From positions 1-64,000 of the forward strand of contig CALGUD010000028.1 of NCBI GenBank assembly GCA_937901915.1: DNA of 64,000 bases, read 5' to 3'. Each line of letters starts with the position of its first letter. The stretch's first letter is position 1. The DNA comes from an uncultured Flavobacteriaceae bacterium. Lineage in GTDB: Bacteria > Bacteroidota > Bacteroidia > Flavobacteriales > Flavobacteriaceae. Of the stretch, positions 16,931-26,800 are shown piece after piece. The position numbers were made by a program, and so were the translations under genes. The notes below the pieces were generated by a model. That model saw only the letters and a program-made list of their open reading frames with translations. It was not told the DNA's origin and did no database searches.

Positions 16931-17641
16931 ATGAAAATACGAATATTTATAATTCTTTTGATGTTTGCAGGCAGTTATACGCTTATTGCTCAGGAAGAAA
17001 TTTTAGAGAATGATGAAATAGATGTAAGCGGTAAATCAAAATATCTGGAAGATCAGTTTTATATAGGACTTACTTATAACATTTTAGTGGATCGTCCGTC
17101 AAATGTAAGCCAGAATAATTTCTCCAATGGATTACAGCTTGGCTTTATCAGGGATATACCTCTAAATGCGCGGAGAAATGTGGGTTTAGGTATTGGGCTA
17201 GGAGTCGCAAAGAATTCTTACTTCAGTAACTTGCGTGCATTAGAAGTTGAGGATGATATAATTTATGAAGTTATTCCAGGGAGCGAATCTTACAGACGTA
17301 ACAAAGTAACTTCATACCTTATAGAGATGCCTTTAGAGTTTAGATGGAGAACATCTACCATAGATTCATATAGGTACTGGAGGGTTTACACAGGAGTTAA
17401 GTTGGGATATGCTATTTCATCCAGATCAAAATATGTTACAGCCGATGAAAAGTTTAATTTTACTAATCCGGATGTTAATAAATTTCAATACGGTGTATAC
17501 TTTAGTTTTGGTTATAACACATGGAACTTTTACGGGCATTATCAGTTAAATGATCTTTTTAAAAATACAATGATTGAGTCTACAGGAGAACAAATAAAAA
17601 TGAGGCCACTAAATATTGGCTTAATGTTCTATATTTTATAG
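16931..17641 (+). CDS. porT: PorT-like outer-membrane beta-barrel protein
   Basis: Starting at ATG 16931 gives 236 residues. A TTG-started reading from 16922 only adds three codons. A signal peptide ends SYTLIAQ. The mature protein has alternating strands with aromatic edges (FYIGLTYNILV, GLQLGFIRDIPL, GLGIGLGVA, YGVYFSFGYNTWNFYGHYQL) and ends LNIGLMFYIL. PorT is a membrane component of the type IX secretion system in Bacteroidota. The location downstream of exbB-exbD-exbD is the usual one in flavobacteria, which supports the name, but sequence identity to PorT was not measured. The type IX cargo at 34943-38272 shows the system is relevant here. The stop overlaps the convergent gene by 6 bases. 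Confidence 0.75.
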   Translation: MKIRIFIILLMFAGSYTLIAQEEILENDEIDVSGKSKYLEDQFYIGLTYNILVDRPSNVSQNNFSNGLQLGFIRDIPLNARRNVGLGIGLGVAKNSYFSNLRALEVEDDIIYEVIPGSESYRRNKVTSYLIEMPLEFRWRTSTIDSYRYWRVYTGVKLGYAISSRSKYVTADEKFNFTNPDVNKFQYGVYFSFGYNTWNFYGHYQLNDLFKNTMIESTGEQIKMRPLNIGLMFYIL

Positions 17642-18241
17642 CCAATAATTGAACGCCAGTATTTGAGTAAAAGCACTCAGGAAGAAACCTACCCATATTT
17701 CGGCGCTTGAATGCGATTTAAGATATAACCTTGCAGTAGCAGTAGCTCCCAAACTAAAAATTAGGACAGATATCCATAAGGTCAGATTTTTTTGATAATG
17801 GAAAGACAAGCCTATAATAAAGAGTGTTAAAGCACTGATGCCTGTTATGTGGAGACTTACCTTAAAATCAAAAAATGCAAGCACAAGACAGCCTATAAGT
17901 GTGCCAACAATACCAATAAAATAGTAGTGTAATTCAATAGAAAAATCCTTATCAATAATTTTTAAGATAATGATTAAGTTAATAATTATATAAATAAATA
18001 ACGGTATCCTTCGTTCCTTAATCCCTTTTAATTCAAATGAACTAATGAGACCGACGTTTTTTAATAAAAAGAAAAAGACAATAGGAATTAAAACAGTTAA
18101 AATTAAGATTGAAAAAAAAAGCCTTTTTTGTGTATCCAGGTCATTAAATTTGGGAGTAACAAGAAAGTAAATAATAACACCTGCCAGCGGCATGATAAGC
18201 GGATGCATTAAAAAAGTTAAAAATTCTGAAATTTTTTTCAT
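17636..18241 (-). CDS. PAP2-like integral membrane protein
   Basis: A 201-residue protein with about six membrane helices. The C-terminal part (SLHITG then ARLYLKSHSSAEIWVGF) is reminiscent of the PSGH and SRxxxxxH parts of PAP2-type lipid phosphatases, and KERRIP recalls the first motif. The residues match loosely, so it may be an inactive or distant relative. It lies convergent to porT with a 6-base overlap. A role in lipid or undecaprenyl-phosphate metabolism is possible, but I would not rely on it. Confidence 0.6.
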   Translation of the reverse strand: MKKISEFLTFLMHPLIMPLAGVIIYFLVTPKFNDLDTQKRLFFSILILTVLIPIVFFFLLKNVGLISSFELKGIKERRIPLFIYIIINLIIILKIIDKDFSIELHYYFIGIVGTLIGCLVLAFFDFKVSLHITGISALTLFIIGLSFHYQKNLTLWISVLIFSLGATATARLYLKSHSSAEIWVGFFLSAFTQILAFNYWL

Positions 18242-18393
18242 CTATTAATAATCTATTCGTAAATGAAGAAATTAATCCCTGGAATGTAGAAATAACTGGT
18301 TTTAATTAAATTCATTTACCCTAACTCCCGTTTTATGTTAAAGAAATTATGTGGTAATATACGAATGATTAAATTTATTCGCCCCCTTTTTTT

Positions 18394-19860
18394 TTAGATT
18401 TCTTTTCTCAGTCGGGCAACAGGTATATTTAGTTGTTCACGATATTTAGCAACTGTTCTACGTGCAATGGGATAACCTTTTTCTTTTAAAATGGCTGCAA
18501 GTTTATCGTCTGTATGCGGTTTGTGTTTATCTTCTTCTTCTATTACGGTCTCTAATATTTTTTTAATTTCCCTGGTTGATACATCCTCCCCCTCATCATT
18601 TTTCATAGATTCCGAAAAGAAATCCTTTATAAGCTTTGTTCCATATGGCGTATCTACATATTTACTGTTTGCAACCCTCGAAACAGTAGATACATCCATA
18701 CCTATCTTATCTGCAATATCTTTTAGAATCATAGGTTTTAGTTTTCGCTCGTCACCTGTTAAAAAATATTCTGACTGATATTCCATAATAGAACTCATAG
18801 TAATATACAGCGTTTGCTGTCGCTGCCTTATTGCATCAATAAACCATTTAGCACCATCCAGTTTTTGCTTTATAAACTGTACAGCTTCTTTTTGAGATTT
18901 AGACTTCTCTTTTGCTTCCTTATAACCTTTGAGCATGTTTGTATAATCTTTAGAAACATGCAATTCAGGTGCATTACGGCCATTTAAAGTAAGTTCTAAT
19001 TCCCCATCTACAATTTTAATTGTAAAGTCAGGGACAACATGTTCAATGATTCTGTTATTTCCGGAATAGGAGCCCCCGGGTTTTGGGTTTAATCTCTCAA
19101 TTTCATGGATGGCAGCTTTAAGCTCATCTTCGGTTACATTATGTTTTTGCATTAATTTTTGATAATGCTTTTTTGTGAACTGTTCAAACGACTTTTCCAG
19201 TATTTCACTAGCCAATACTATTTTTGGGGCCTGTTCTTTTCTTTCCAGTTGAATTAATAAACATTCCTGTAAATTTCTTGCACCAACCCCAGCAGGGTCC
19301 AATTGGTGTACAATTTTGAGAATTTTTTCTACTTTTTCTACTTCGGTATATATATTTTGAGTAAAGGCAAGATCATCTACAATGTCAAGAATTGTTCTGC
19401 GGATGTAACCGCTCTCATCTATACTCCCTACAAGAAATTCGGCGATATTAAATTCATCATCATTAAGGCTGAATGTATTCAGTTGATTTATAAGGTGCTG
19501 ATGGAATGACGTCCCAGAAGCATAGGGCATTTTTTTCTCTTCATCATCTGCACTGTAATTATTGGCTTGCATCCTATACTCAGGAATCTCATCGTCGCTT
19601 AAATATTCATCAATATTTATATCGTCTGTTTCTATGTTGTCATTGTCATTATCAACATCAAGCGTGTTATCAAAATCATCATCCGTAGCGTCATAATCAT
19701 CTTCATTATCTTTACCACTTTCCAGGGCAGGGTTTTCTTCCAATTCCTGCTTTAAACGTTGCTCGAAAGCCTGTGTAGGTAGCTGAATAAGCTTCATCAG
19801 CTGGATCTGCTGTGGAGATAACTTTTGCGATAATTTAAACTGTAAATGTTGCTTCAGCAT
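18394..19860 (-). CDS. rpoN: RNA polymerase sigma-54 factor
   Basis: A 488-residue protein. The N-terminal activator-interacting region is Gln/Leu-rich (LSQKLSPQQIQLMKLIQLP). A very acidic Asp/Glu/Asn stretch (about 45-95) follows, then the core-binding domain, a helix-turn-helix (MDVSTVSRVANSKYVDTPYG), and the RpoN box ARRTVAKYREQL near the C-terminus. The length is normal. It serves promoters of the -24/-12 type with enhancer-binding activators; no activator gene is seen in the window. It lies 218 bases downstream of asnS on the same strand. The gap holds an imperfect GGGTAACCGG hairpin (about 19908-19952) without a T-run. Confidence 0.95.
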   Translation of the reverse strand: MLKQHLQFKLSQKLSPQQIQLMKLIQLPTQAFEQRLKQELEENPALESGKDNEDDYDATDDDFDNTLDVDNDNDNIETDDINIDEYLSDDEIPEYRMQANNYSADDEEKKMPYASGTSFHQHLINQLNTFSLNDDEFNIAEFLVGSIDESGYIRRTILDIVDDLAFTQNIYTEVEKVEKILKIVHQLDPAGVGARNLQECLLIQLERKEQAPKIVLASEILEKSFEQFTKKHYQKLMQKHNVTEDELKAAIHEIERLNPKPGGSYSGNNRIIEHVVPDFTIKIVDGELELTLNGRNAPELHVSKDYTNMLKGYKEAKEKSKSQKEAVQFIKQKLDGAKWFIDAIRQRQQTLYITMSSIMEYQSEYFLTGDERKLKPMILKDIADKIGMDVSTVSRVANSKYVDTPYGTKLIKDFFSESMKNDEGEDVSTREIKKILETVIEEEDKHKPHTDDKLAAILKEKGYPIARRTVAKYREQLNIPVARLRKEI

Positions 19861-20078
19861 TTGCGTAATTGCTTTTTATCAAAAATAACTAAATTATGAC
19901 AATTTATAGGGTAACCGGAGAGCTATTTGTGTCCTATAGCCGGGATAACCCACAATTGATTTGACCGAAGTTTATTTTACTAATTTTTTAAGTTCTGCAT
20001 CATCATTGTCACAGATCTTTATAACTAATTCTAACCGACAGAAAATTACCGGTGTTTTTCATTAGTCATAAACATTCA

Positions 20079-21512
20079 TTAAAATTCTGCATTTAACGGG
20101 GTTCTGGGGTATGGTATTACATCACGAATATTATTCATTCCGGTAGTAAACATGACTAAACGTTCAAAGCCAAGCCCAAAACCACTATGTACAGCTGTTC
20201 CGTATTTACGGGTATCTAAATACCACCATAATTCTTTTTCATCAATGTTTAAGGCAGCAATTTTTTCTTTAAGAACACTATAACGCTCTTCCCGTTGAGA
20301 GCCTCCAACAATTTCACCTATTCCGGGGAATAAGATATCCATAGCACGAACTGTTTTACCATCTTCATTTAAACGCATATAAAAGGCTTTTATATTCGCA
20401 GGATAATCAAATAATATTACAGGGCACTTAAAGTGTTTTTCTACTAAAAAACGCTCGTGTTCACTTTGCAGGTCAGCTCCCCATTCATTAATGATATATT
20501 GAAATTTTTTCTTCTTGTTAGGTTTGGAATTTTTTAATATATCTATAGCTTCTGTGTAACTTACCCTTTTAAAGTTATTGTCGAGTACAAAGCGTATTTT
20601 TTCAGTGAGTGACATTTCACTACGATCGGCCTGAGCCTTGGATTTTTCTTCGTCCAACAATCGCTTTTCTAGAAAATCAAGATCATCCTTACAGTTGTCA
20701 AACACATATTTCAAAACATATTTTATAAAATCTTCAGCAAGGTCCATATTGCCGTCCAGATCCAAAAAGGCTACCTCAGGCTCAATCATCCAGAATTCGG
20801 CCAAGTGGCGCGACGTGTTAGAGTTTTCAGCCCTGAAAGTAGGTCCGAAAGTATAAATTTTACCCAATCCCATAGCATACGTTTCACCTTCAAGCTGTCC
20901 TGAAACGGTAAGGTTTGTTTCTTTTCCAAAAAAGTCTTGAGAATAATCCACCTCGCCATTTTCATCCAGCGGAGGATTTTTGTCGTTAAGAGATGTAACC
21001 CTGAACATTTCTCCTGCTCCTTCAGCATCAGAACCGGTAATAATGGGGGTGTTTACATAGTAAAACCCATTTTGGTGAAAATACTGATGTATGGCAAATG
21101 ATAAAGAAGACCGGACTCTCATTACCGCACTAAAAGTACTGGTGCGGATCCGTAAATGAGCTTTTTCGCGTAAAAATTCTAAAGAGTGTTTTTTTGGTTG
21201 TATAGGATATTCTTCCGGATTTGAATCTCCCAGAATTTTAATTTTAGAAACCTGGATTTCTACTTTTTGTCCTGCTCCCTGACTTTCTACCAAAATGCCT
21301 GTAATATTCACTGCCGCTCCGGTGGTTAATCTTTTTAAAATCTCTTCATCGGTATTCTCAAAATCTACAACACATTGAATATTATTGATAGTGGAGCCGT
21401 CATTTAAAGCAATAAACCTGTTGCTTCTAAAAGTCTTTATCCATCCGTTTACAATAATTTCCTGTAAAAATTTGTCACTTGTCAATAGTGTTTTAACGCT
21501 TTGTGGCTTCAT
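20079..21512 (-). CDS. asnS: Asparagine-tRNA ligase
   Basis: A 477-residue class IIb aminoacyl-tRNA synthetase. The N-terminal OB fold (about 1-110: VNGWIKTFRSNRFIALNDGS) binds the anticodon. Motif 2 is in TFRAENSNTSRHLAEFWMIEPE and motif 3 in GFGLGFERLVMF near the end. It charges tRNA-Asn with asparagine in the cytoplasm. The start ATG is preceded by a CAAAGATA box (TATCTTTG on the minus strand), a likely promoter. Length and all motifs are normal. Confidence 0.96.
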   Translation of the reverse strand: MKPQSVKTLLTSDKFLQEIIVNGWIKTFRSNRFIALNDGSTINNIQCVVDFENTDEEILKRLTTGAAVNITGILVESQGAGQKVEIQVSKIKILGDSNPEEYPIQPKKHSLEFLREKAHLRIRTSTFSAVMRVRSSLSFAIHQYFHQNGFYYVNTPIITGSDAEGAGEMFRVTSLNDKNPPLDENGEVDYSQDFFGKETNLTVSGQLEGETYAMGLGKIYTFGPTFRAENSNTSRHLAEFWMIEPEVAFLDLDGNMDLAEDFIKYVLKYVFDNCKDDLDFLEKRLLDEEKSKAQADRSEMSLTEKIRFVLDNNFKRVSYTEAIDILKNSKPNKKKKFQYIINEWGADLQSEHERFLVEKHFKCPVILFDYPANIKAFYMRLNEDGKTVRAMDILFPGIGEIVGGSQREERYSVLKEKIAALNIDEKELWWYLDTRKYGTAVHSGFGLGFERLVMFTTGMNNIRDVIPYPRTPLNAEF

Positions 21513-21546
21513 TTTTATGTAAAGGTTCTATTAAATTATAAGAGCA

Positions 21547-21554
21547 CAAAGATA
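21547..21554 (-). promoter_or_regulatory. -7 promoter box for asnS
   Basis: TATCTTTG on the minus strand fits the Bacteroidota -7 element TAnnTTTG, about 34 bases before the ATG. A TTTG occurs upstream but 16 bases away rather than 19, so the -33 element is uncertain. Confidence 0.45.
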
Positions 21555-21691
21555 TATGTTTAAGGGAAAACAAAGATTATAAAAAAGGGGAAAAACCCTC
21601 TATTTTGATATTACATTTATATGTAGGTTTGACAAACTTATTTTAAAAGCAAGTAAGTTTAATAATTGGGTTTGGGGAAACCAACAAAAAT

Positions 21692-21719
21692 GGTCTGTAG
21701 AGAATAATTTCTACAGGCC
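21692..21719 (-). terminator. Terminator after the RND exporter
   Basis: A 10-bp stem GGTCTGTAGA / TCTACAGGCC with one G-U pair lies a few bases past the stop at 21724. A T-run follows on the minus strand, and another on the plus strand makes it bidirectional. Confidence 0.75.
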
Positions 21720-21723
21720 TTTT

Positions 21724-24138
21724 TTATTTTTTATCAGATTTCCCGTCTTCATCATCATTTACAATTTCTTCCGGGAGGACTTTAAAATTGGGTTCTTTCA
21801 TTACCTGCTTATTGGCAATATTACGCTCCAGGGATATCAATAATGATGGTAGTAAAACTAAATTGGCAAGCATTGCAAATAACAGGGTCATTGATACAAG
21901 ACCTCCTAATGCTTTAGTCCCACCAAAACTACTGACCATAAAAACTGAAAAGCCAAAAAACAATACAATAGATGTGTAAAACATACTTACCCCTGTTTCA
22001 CGCAATGCTTTGTAAACAGACTTGCTTATTTTCCAGCCGGTAATTTGCAATTCCTGTCTGTATTTTGCCAAAAAATGAATAGTGTCATCTACAGATATTC
22101 CAAATGCAATACTGAAGACCAATATGGTTGAGGGTTTAAGAGGAATTCCCAAGTATCCCATCATACCTGCAGTTATAGTTAGTGGAAGAATATTTGGAAT
22201 CAATGAGATGATAATCATTTTAAAAGAACGAAACATAAAGGCCATAAATAATGAAATAAGAATTACGGCCAATGCAAGAGACGAAACAAGATTCTTTACA
22301 AGATATCCTGTTCCTTTCATAAAAACCAGAGCCTTGCCTGTAACAGTAACATCATAGCGTTCTTCAGGCAGTACCTTCGTTATTTTTTTCCACAACTCTT
22401 CTTCAACCCTTTCCATCTCATCGGTACCAATATCCTTCATAAAAGTTGTTATTCGTGCAACTTGCCCTGTAGAATCTACAAAACTTTTTAAAAGATTGGA
22501 ATTGCCCGAAGAATTTTTAGCATAAGAAAGAATGAAATTACTTTCCTGACTGGTTGGTAGCTGATAATAATTAGGATTGCCGTTGTAATATGCTTGTTTG
22601 GAATACTTAACCAGATTATTAACTGAAATAGGTTTAGATAATTCCGGAATATCTATTATTAATTCTTCAACCTCTTCCATCCTTCGTAAGGTAGATAAAT
22701 TCATGACCCCATTTTTTCGTTTGGTGTCAATCATAATTTCTAAAGGCAAAACCCCATCAAACTCTTTTTCAAAAAAACGTATGTCTTTAAAAAACTCGGT
22801 ACTTTGGGGCATATCTTCAATAAGACTTCCGGAAATTCGTATTTGGTATATTCCTATAATACTCATTATAATCGCAACAAGTGCGATTACATAAACAGTC
22901 AACCTATGATTTCTCACGGTTTTTTCTATCCAGTTAACAAAACCTCCTATCCATCGTTTCTTCAGGTGTTTGAGATGTTTTGTTTTTGGCAAGGGCATAT
23001 AGCTGTATGCGATGGGGATTATCAGCAATGAAAGAATAAAGATTACCAAAATATTGATAGATGCGACAGTGCCAAATTCTTTAAGTATTTTGCTTTCAGT
23101 TACTATGAATGTTGCAAATCCCGCAGCGGTGGTAACATTGGTCATTAATGTAGCATTGCCTACTTTTGTAATTACGCGTTGAAGTGATTTGGCCTGATTG
23201 CCATGTAACTTAACTTCTTGTTGGTATTTGTTTATAAGGAAAATACAATTTGGAACTCCTATAACTATGATCAATGGAGGGATTACTGCGGTTAGTACAG
23301 TAATTTCATAATGTAGTAAGCCAAGAATACCAAAGGCCCACATAACACCTACAATTACAGTTACCATGGCTATAAAGGTTGCCCTGATAGACCTGAAAAA
23401 GAAGAAAAATATCAGAGAGGTAACTCCCAAGGCTAATAAAATAAATATGCCTATTTCGTCTATTATGTTCTGTGCATTGAGTGTACGGATGTATGGCATT
23501 CCCGAAACCCGTACGTCTAAGTTGGTTTCACTTTCAAAATTCTTAATAATACCTATGAGTTCATTAAGAATAAATTCTTTTCTAACAGAGGTGTTTACTA
23601 TGTCTTTATCAAGGTAAACAGCAGTTCTGATCGTTTTGGTTTCTTTATTAAAAAGAAGGCTTTCGTAAAAGGGCAGTCTTAAAAAAAGTTCGTTTTTTAG
23701 GCTGTCAATCTGAGATTCATTTTTTATTTCACCTTCAATGAGCGGCACAAGCTCAAATATCTCTTTTTCATTATTTTTTACTAACTTTTGAAGATTGTCT
23801 GTCGAAATGACCATATCTACTTCCGGGAACGCATTAAGCTGTTTGCTTAACTTGTTCCAGGCGTTAAAATTAGTTACAGTAAATATTGATGAATCTTTTA
23901 CCGCAAGAATAATAAGATTACCTTCATTTCCGAAAACATCTAAAAACTTATCGTATTCAATATTTACAGGATGGTCATAAGGCAATAAGTTGGCTTCGGT
24001 ATGTGAAAACTTCATGTGTTTCCATTGGGTCGACAGGGCTAAAGTTATTGCAGCAATAATGATAAGAATAAAAATTCTGTTCCTTAGAATAATTCGAGCA
24101 ACTTTAGACCAAAAAGAAGTATTTATCCAGCTAACCAT
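21724..24138 (-). CDS. MMPL/RND superfamily transporter
   Basis: An 804-residue inner-membrane protein with the two-fold RND layout: one N-terminal helix, a large periplasmic loop, then a block of five to six helices (about 225-400), repeated in the second half (about 420-780). Motifs include GVPNCIFLINKY and FSIAFGISVDDTIHFLAKYR, the latter carrying the paired Asp residues that relay protons in MMPL-type proteins. This class exports lipids or hydrophobic molecules; hopanoid or glycolipid transport are examples, but no substrate can be inferred. It lies 52 bases downstream of the DUF5686 gene and is probably co-transcribed, suggesting trans-envelope cooperation. Confidence 0.87.
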   Translation of the reverse strand: MVSWINTSFWSKVARIILRNRIFILIIIAAITLALSTQWKHMKFSHTEANLLPYDHPVNIEYDKFLDVFGNEGNLIILAVKDSSIFTVTNFNAWNKLSKQLNAFPEVDMVISTDNLQKLVKNNEKEIFELVPLIEGEIKNESQIDSLKNELFLRLPFYESLLFNKETKTIRTAVYLDKDIVNTSVRKEFILNELIGIIKNFESETNLDVRVSGMPYIRTLNAQNIIDEIGIFILLALGVTSLIFFFFFRSIRATFIAMVTVIVGVMWAFGILGLLHYEITVLTAVIPPLIIVIGVPNCIFLINKYQQEVKLHGNQAKSLQRVITKVGNATLMTNVTTAAGFATFIVTESKILKEFGTVASINILVIFILSLLIIPIAYSYMPLPKTKHLKHLKKRWIGGFVNWIEKTVRNHRLTVYVIALVAIIMSIIGIYQIRISGSLIEDMPQSTEFFKDIRFFEKEFDGVLPLEIMIDTKRKNGVMNLSTLRRMEEVEELIIDIPELSKPISVNNLVKYSKQAYYNGNPNYYQLPTSQESNFILSYAKNSSGNSNLLKSFVDSTGQVARITTFMKDIGTDEMERVEEELWKKITKVLPEERYDVTVTGKALVFMKGTGYLVKNLVSSLALAVILISLFMAFMFRSFKMIIISLIPNILPLTITAGMMGYLGIPLKPSTILVFSIAFGISVDDTIHFLAKYRQELQITGWKISKSVYKALRETGVSMFYTSIVLFFGFSVFMVSSFGGTKALGGLVSMTLLFAMLANLVLLPSLLISLERNIANKQVMKEPNFKVLPEEIVNDDEDGKSDKK

Positions 24139-24190
24139 TTACAGTTTTTCCCATAAGCACAGCAAATTTAGAAAACGAAGATGAAGATGC

Positions 24191-26707
24191 CTAAAAACCA
24201 AGGCTGAAATAATATGTAAATTTAAAAGAAAAGTTATTATCAAAGCCCGGGAGGTGATATGCACCATATCTATACATAGTGTTAAGGCCAAAACCTTTAA
24301 AAATTTTATTCACTTCAAGACCACTTTCAAAGTATCCTTTTTCAAGTGAATTAAACTCAAAATCAATATGTTTACCCTTGTTTGATATATCGCCAACTGC
24401 AAAACGTGATATAAGAACTATTTCGGGGTTCACCTTATCACTGACTCTAAACCTCTTAAAAAAGTGCTTGGCCTGAAACATCATATACTGATCTGAAAAA
24501 AATTCATTAAAAAACATGGTTTCAAAACTATCCCTGCCGGCTATAGAAAATCTTCTCATAATGGAAGATTTTGTTGGTTGGTTAGGGGACAAATTATATA
24601 AATGAGTAACTGGGATATCACCAAAACCAAGACTGGCCTTGAGTAAAAAAGTACTTTTGGCTTTATTGAGTGGTTTTAATTCATAGTAGGCCCTGAAATC
24701 AAACTTAGTGAAATTAAAATCACCATTTAAAACATCTTTAAAACTTTGGCTTGCCTGGAAGGCAAATTGAGGATATCCTTGGGTGATTGGTCGTTTTCCA
24801 TCTTTAGTTTGCATATACCTGGTATATGGTGTCCAATCAAATGAGAATGTAGCTGTATTTATTTTATAGGCGGTGAAAATCTCTCCCTGGTTTTCATATG
24901 CATATTCAAAAAGAGGTTCTATTTCTGAATAGGCCAGTTCTAATCTACTACTTAATTTAGAGGTAATATCATGTGTAATATAGGGGCTAACACTTATAGT
25001 CTTATAAAATGAAGTAATATTAAATAGACGGGGCTCAAATAATGAGAAGGCCCTTCCGTCGGTTATAAAAACAGAATTACCTGTTTCAATTAGATCGTTG
25101 GTGTAATTTGCACCAATCCAGGTATTTGTGAATTCATTTAACCTGGCAGCAGCACCAAACCCATATTTAAATTGCCTGTCTTTTGTGCCAAATACACCAT
25201 ATCCATTTAGCCTGTATTTTGTTGAAAATTTAGAATTAGTAACTATTCCTATACCTAATCTGAAGCCTTCATGATTATTATATTTAATAAGATTTCTTAA
25301 ATCAAAATCAATAAATTTAACCGGAAAGTATCCTTGAAGAAGTTTGCGCGCTCCGTATAATTTTTTCTCTATACCTTCGGCTTCTACAAGACTATCCATA
25401 TAAACAAAAGTTTCAAGATCACGATTAGTTATGCTGTCTGTCCGATATGTATTCCAATAATCTGTGTTTCTCTCAGAAGCCTTTTCGTGTACTTCTACTT
25501 CAAGTCCGTGCCCTCTTATTTTAACAGGTTGATTAAGTTCAATGGCAAGGCTTTTCTCCGTTGAAATGAGATATAGGACTTCACTTGGATTAGTTTTGTT
25601 GGTCCTAACTATAGTTGAATCCTGTGCTGTACCGGTTTGAACTTTTACATTGCCTCCAAATAAAGTGATGAGATTATCATTATCCCCTTTGCGTATGGTA
25701 ATAATTTTTTCATACGGGAACCAAACTTTTTCATTGGTAAAATATGTAAAATCCTGTGTGGCCTTTATATCAATTACAGCTTTTAACTGTGCAATTGCTT
25801 TTTGAAGTGCAAATGTTTTGGAGTCTATATATAAAACGCCTTCCAGGCCTGCTGTTTCTTTTTGTTCCTTTGGGAAATAATAAACCATATAGGCTGGTCT
25901 GTTGTTTTTATTCACAGTATCTAAAATCCTGTAATTGTATGTTTTAAGTGCATTATTGGCAATTGGGTTAACATAGTCAGTGCCGAATAGTGTATATTTA
26001 TTTTTATAGAATGAAAAAGATTGTATTTGTAGCGAAAGAACCTCATATATGGGTTCTTTAAATCCAGCCATCCTGCTGGCTAAAATAGTTTCTCTTTGGC
26101 CTTTTTCCTTTGAAAATTTAAATTCCGATATTTTTTCGGTCATATAAATATGGGAGCGATTTAGTTGTTTCTTTAATTCATAATTTGAAGAATCAACGCT
26201 TTTGAGCTCCAGTTCTCCGTTTTTTTTAACGAATACAGAATCTATGGCACCACTTATAGAATCGGGGTTGGCAGTAACTAATAATTTGTTATACGCTTTA
26301 AATTTATAGCTCTTTAAAATATTTTCAGGGTCATTTAGCTGTCTGTTTTCAATAGCTTTTCTAATAATGGCCAAGGCAGGGTTTTCACTTCCTGTAAGAA
26401 CAACTTCTTTTAAATTTTCAATATCCGGGAGCAGTTCTATTTTGTAAAAAAATGAAGAGGGGGAAATAGTTATTATTTTTGATTTATAGCCAATGTAACT
26501 AATAGTAATAGAAGAAAGACTATCAACGGACTTAATTTCAAATGTTCCATCGGCATTTGTTATTGTCCCTTTTTGAGTGTTTGTGAGAATATTTGCAAAG
26601 GGTAGGGGATTTTTTGTTTCATTGTCAATAACGATCCCTGTAACTATTTCCTGGGAAAATGCTACAGAAAAGAACAGGAAAAAGACAATAAAAACAATAT
26701 TCCTCAC
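24191..26707 (-). CDS. DUF5686 outer-membrane protein with carboxypeptidase-like N-terminal domain
   Basis: A GTG start at 26707 gives 838 residues and a clean signal peptide (RNIVFIVFFLFFSVAFSQ). The longer TTG reading from 26755 begins inside the frr terminator and is unlikely. The N-terminal domain (about 22-110: VTGIVIDNETKNPLPFANIL) is the CarboxypepD_reg-like beta-sandwich found at the start of many Bacteroidota outer-membrane proteins. The remainder matches DUF5686 in style, with a barrel-like second half (YGFGAAARLNEFTNTWIGAN, FDFRAYYELKPL) ending FSFKFTYYFSLGF. The protein probably spans the outer membrane. Function is unknown. The downstream RND gene suggests a role in envelope transport or lipid export. 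Confidence 0.78.
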   Translation of the reverse strand: MRNIVFIVFFLFFSVAFSQEIVTGIVIDNETKNPLPFANILTNTQKGTITNADGTFEIKSVDSLSSITISYIGYKSKIITISPSSFFYKIELLPDIENLKEVVLTGSENPALAIIRKAIENRQLNDPENILKSYKFKAYNKLLVTANPDSISGAIDSVFVKKNGELELKSVDSSNYELKKQLNRSHIYMTEKISEFKFSKEKGQRETILASRMAGFKEPIYEVLSLQIQSFSFYKNKYTLFGTDYVNPIANNALKTYNYRILDTVNKNNRPAYMVYYFPKEQKETAGLEGVLYIDSKTFALQKAIAQLKAVIDIKATQDFTYFTNEKVWFPYEKIITIRKGDNDNLITLFGGNVKVQTGTAQDSTIVRTNKTNPSEVLYLISTEKSLAIELNQPVKIRGHGLEVEVHEKASERNTDYWNTYRTDSITNRDLETFVYMDSLVEAEGIEKKLYGARKLLQGYFPVKFIDFDLRNLIKYNNHEGFRLGIGIVTNSKFSTKYRLNGYGVFGTKDRQFKYGFGAAARLNEFTNTWIGANYTNDLIETGNSVFITDGRAFSLFEPRLFNITSFYKTISVSPYITHDITSKLSSRLELAYSEIEPLFEYAYENQGEIFTAYKINTATFSFDWTPYTRYMQTKDGKRPITQGYPQFAFQASQSFKDVLNGDFNFTKFDFRAYYELKPLNKAKSTFLLKASLGFGDIPVTHLYNLSPNQPTKSSIMRRFSIAGRDSFETMFFNEFFSDQYMMFQAKHFFKRFRVSDKVNPEIVLISRFAVGDISNKGKHIDFEFNSLEKGYFESGLEVNKIFKGFGLNTMYRYGAYHLPGFDNNFSFKFTYYFSLGF

Positions 26708-26750
26708 GTATTTTTTTCTTAGTAATAAAATTATAGATAATGATACAAAA

Positions 26751-26780
26751 AACAAAGCGACTTCTATGAGTCGCTTTGTT
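26751..26780 (-). terminator. Strong bidirectional terminator after frr
   Basis: A perfect 12-bp stem AACAAAGCGACT / AGTCGCTTTGTT with a 6-base loop and T-runs on both sides. It separates frr from the DUF5686 gene on the same strand. Confidence 0.88.
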
Positions 26781-26800
26781 TTTTATGGAATATTTAGCAT

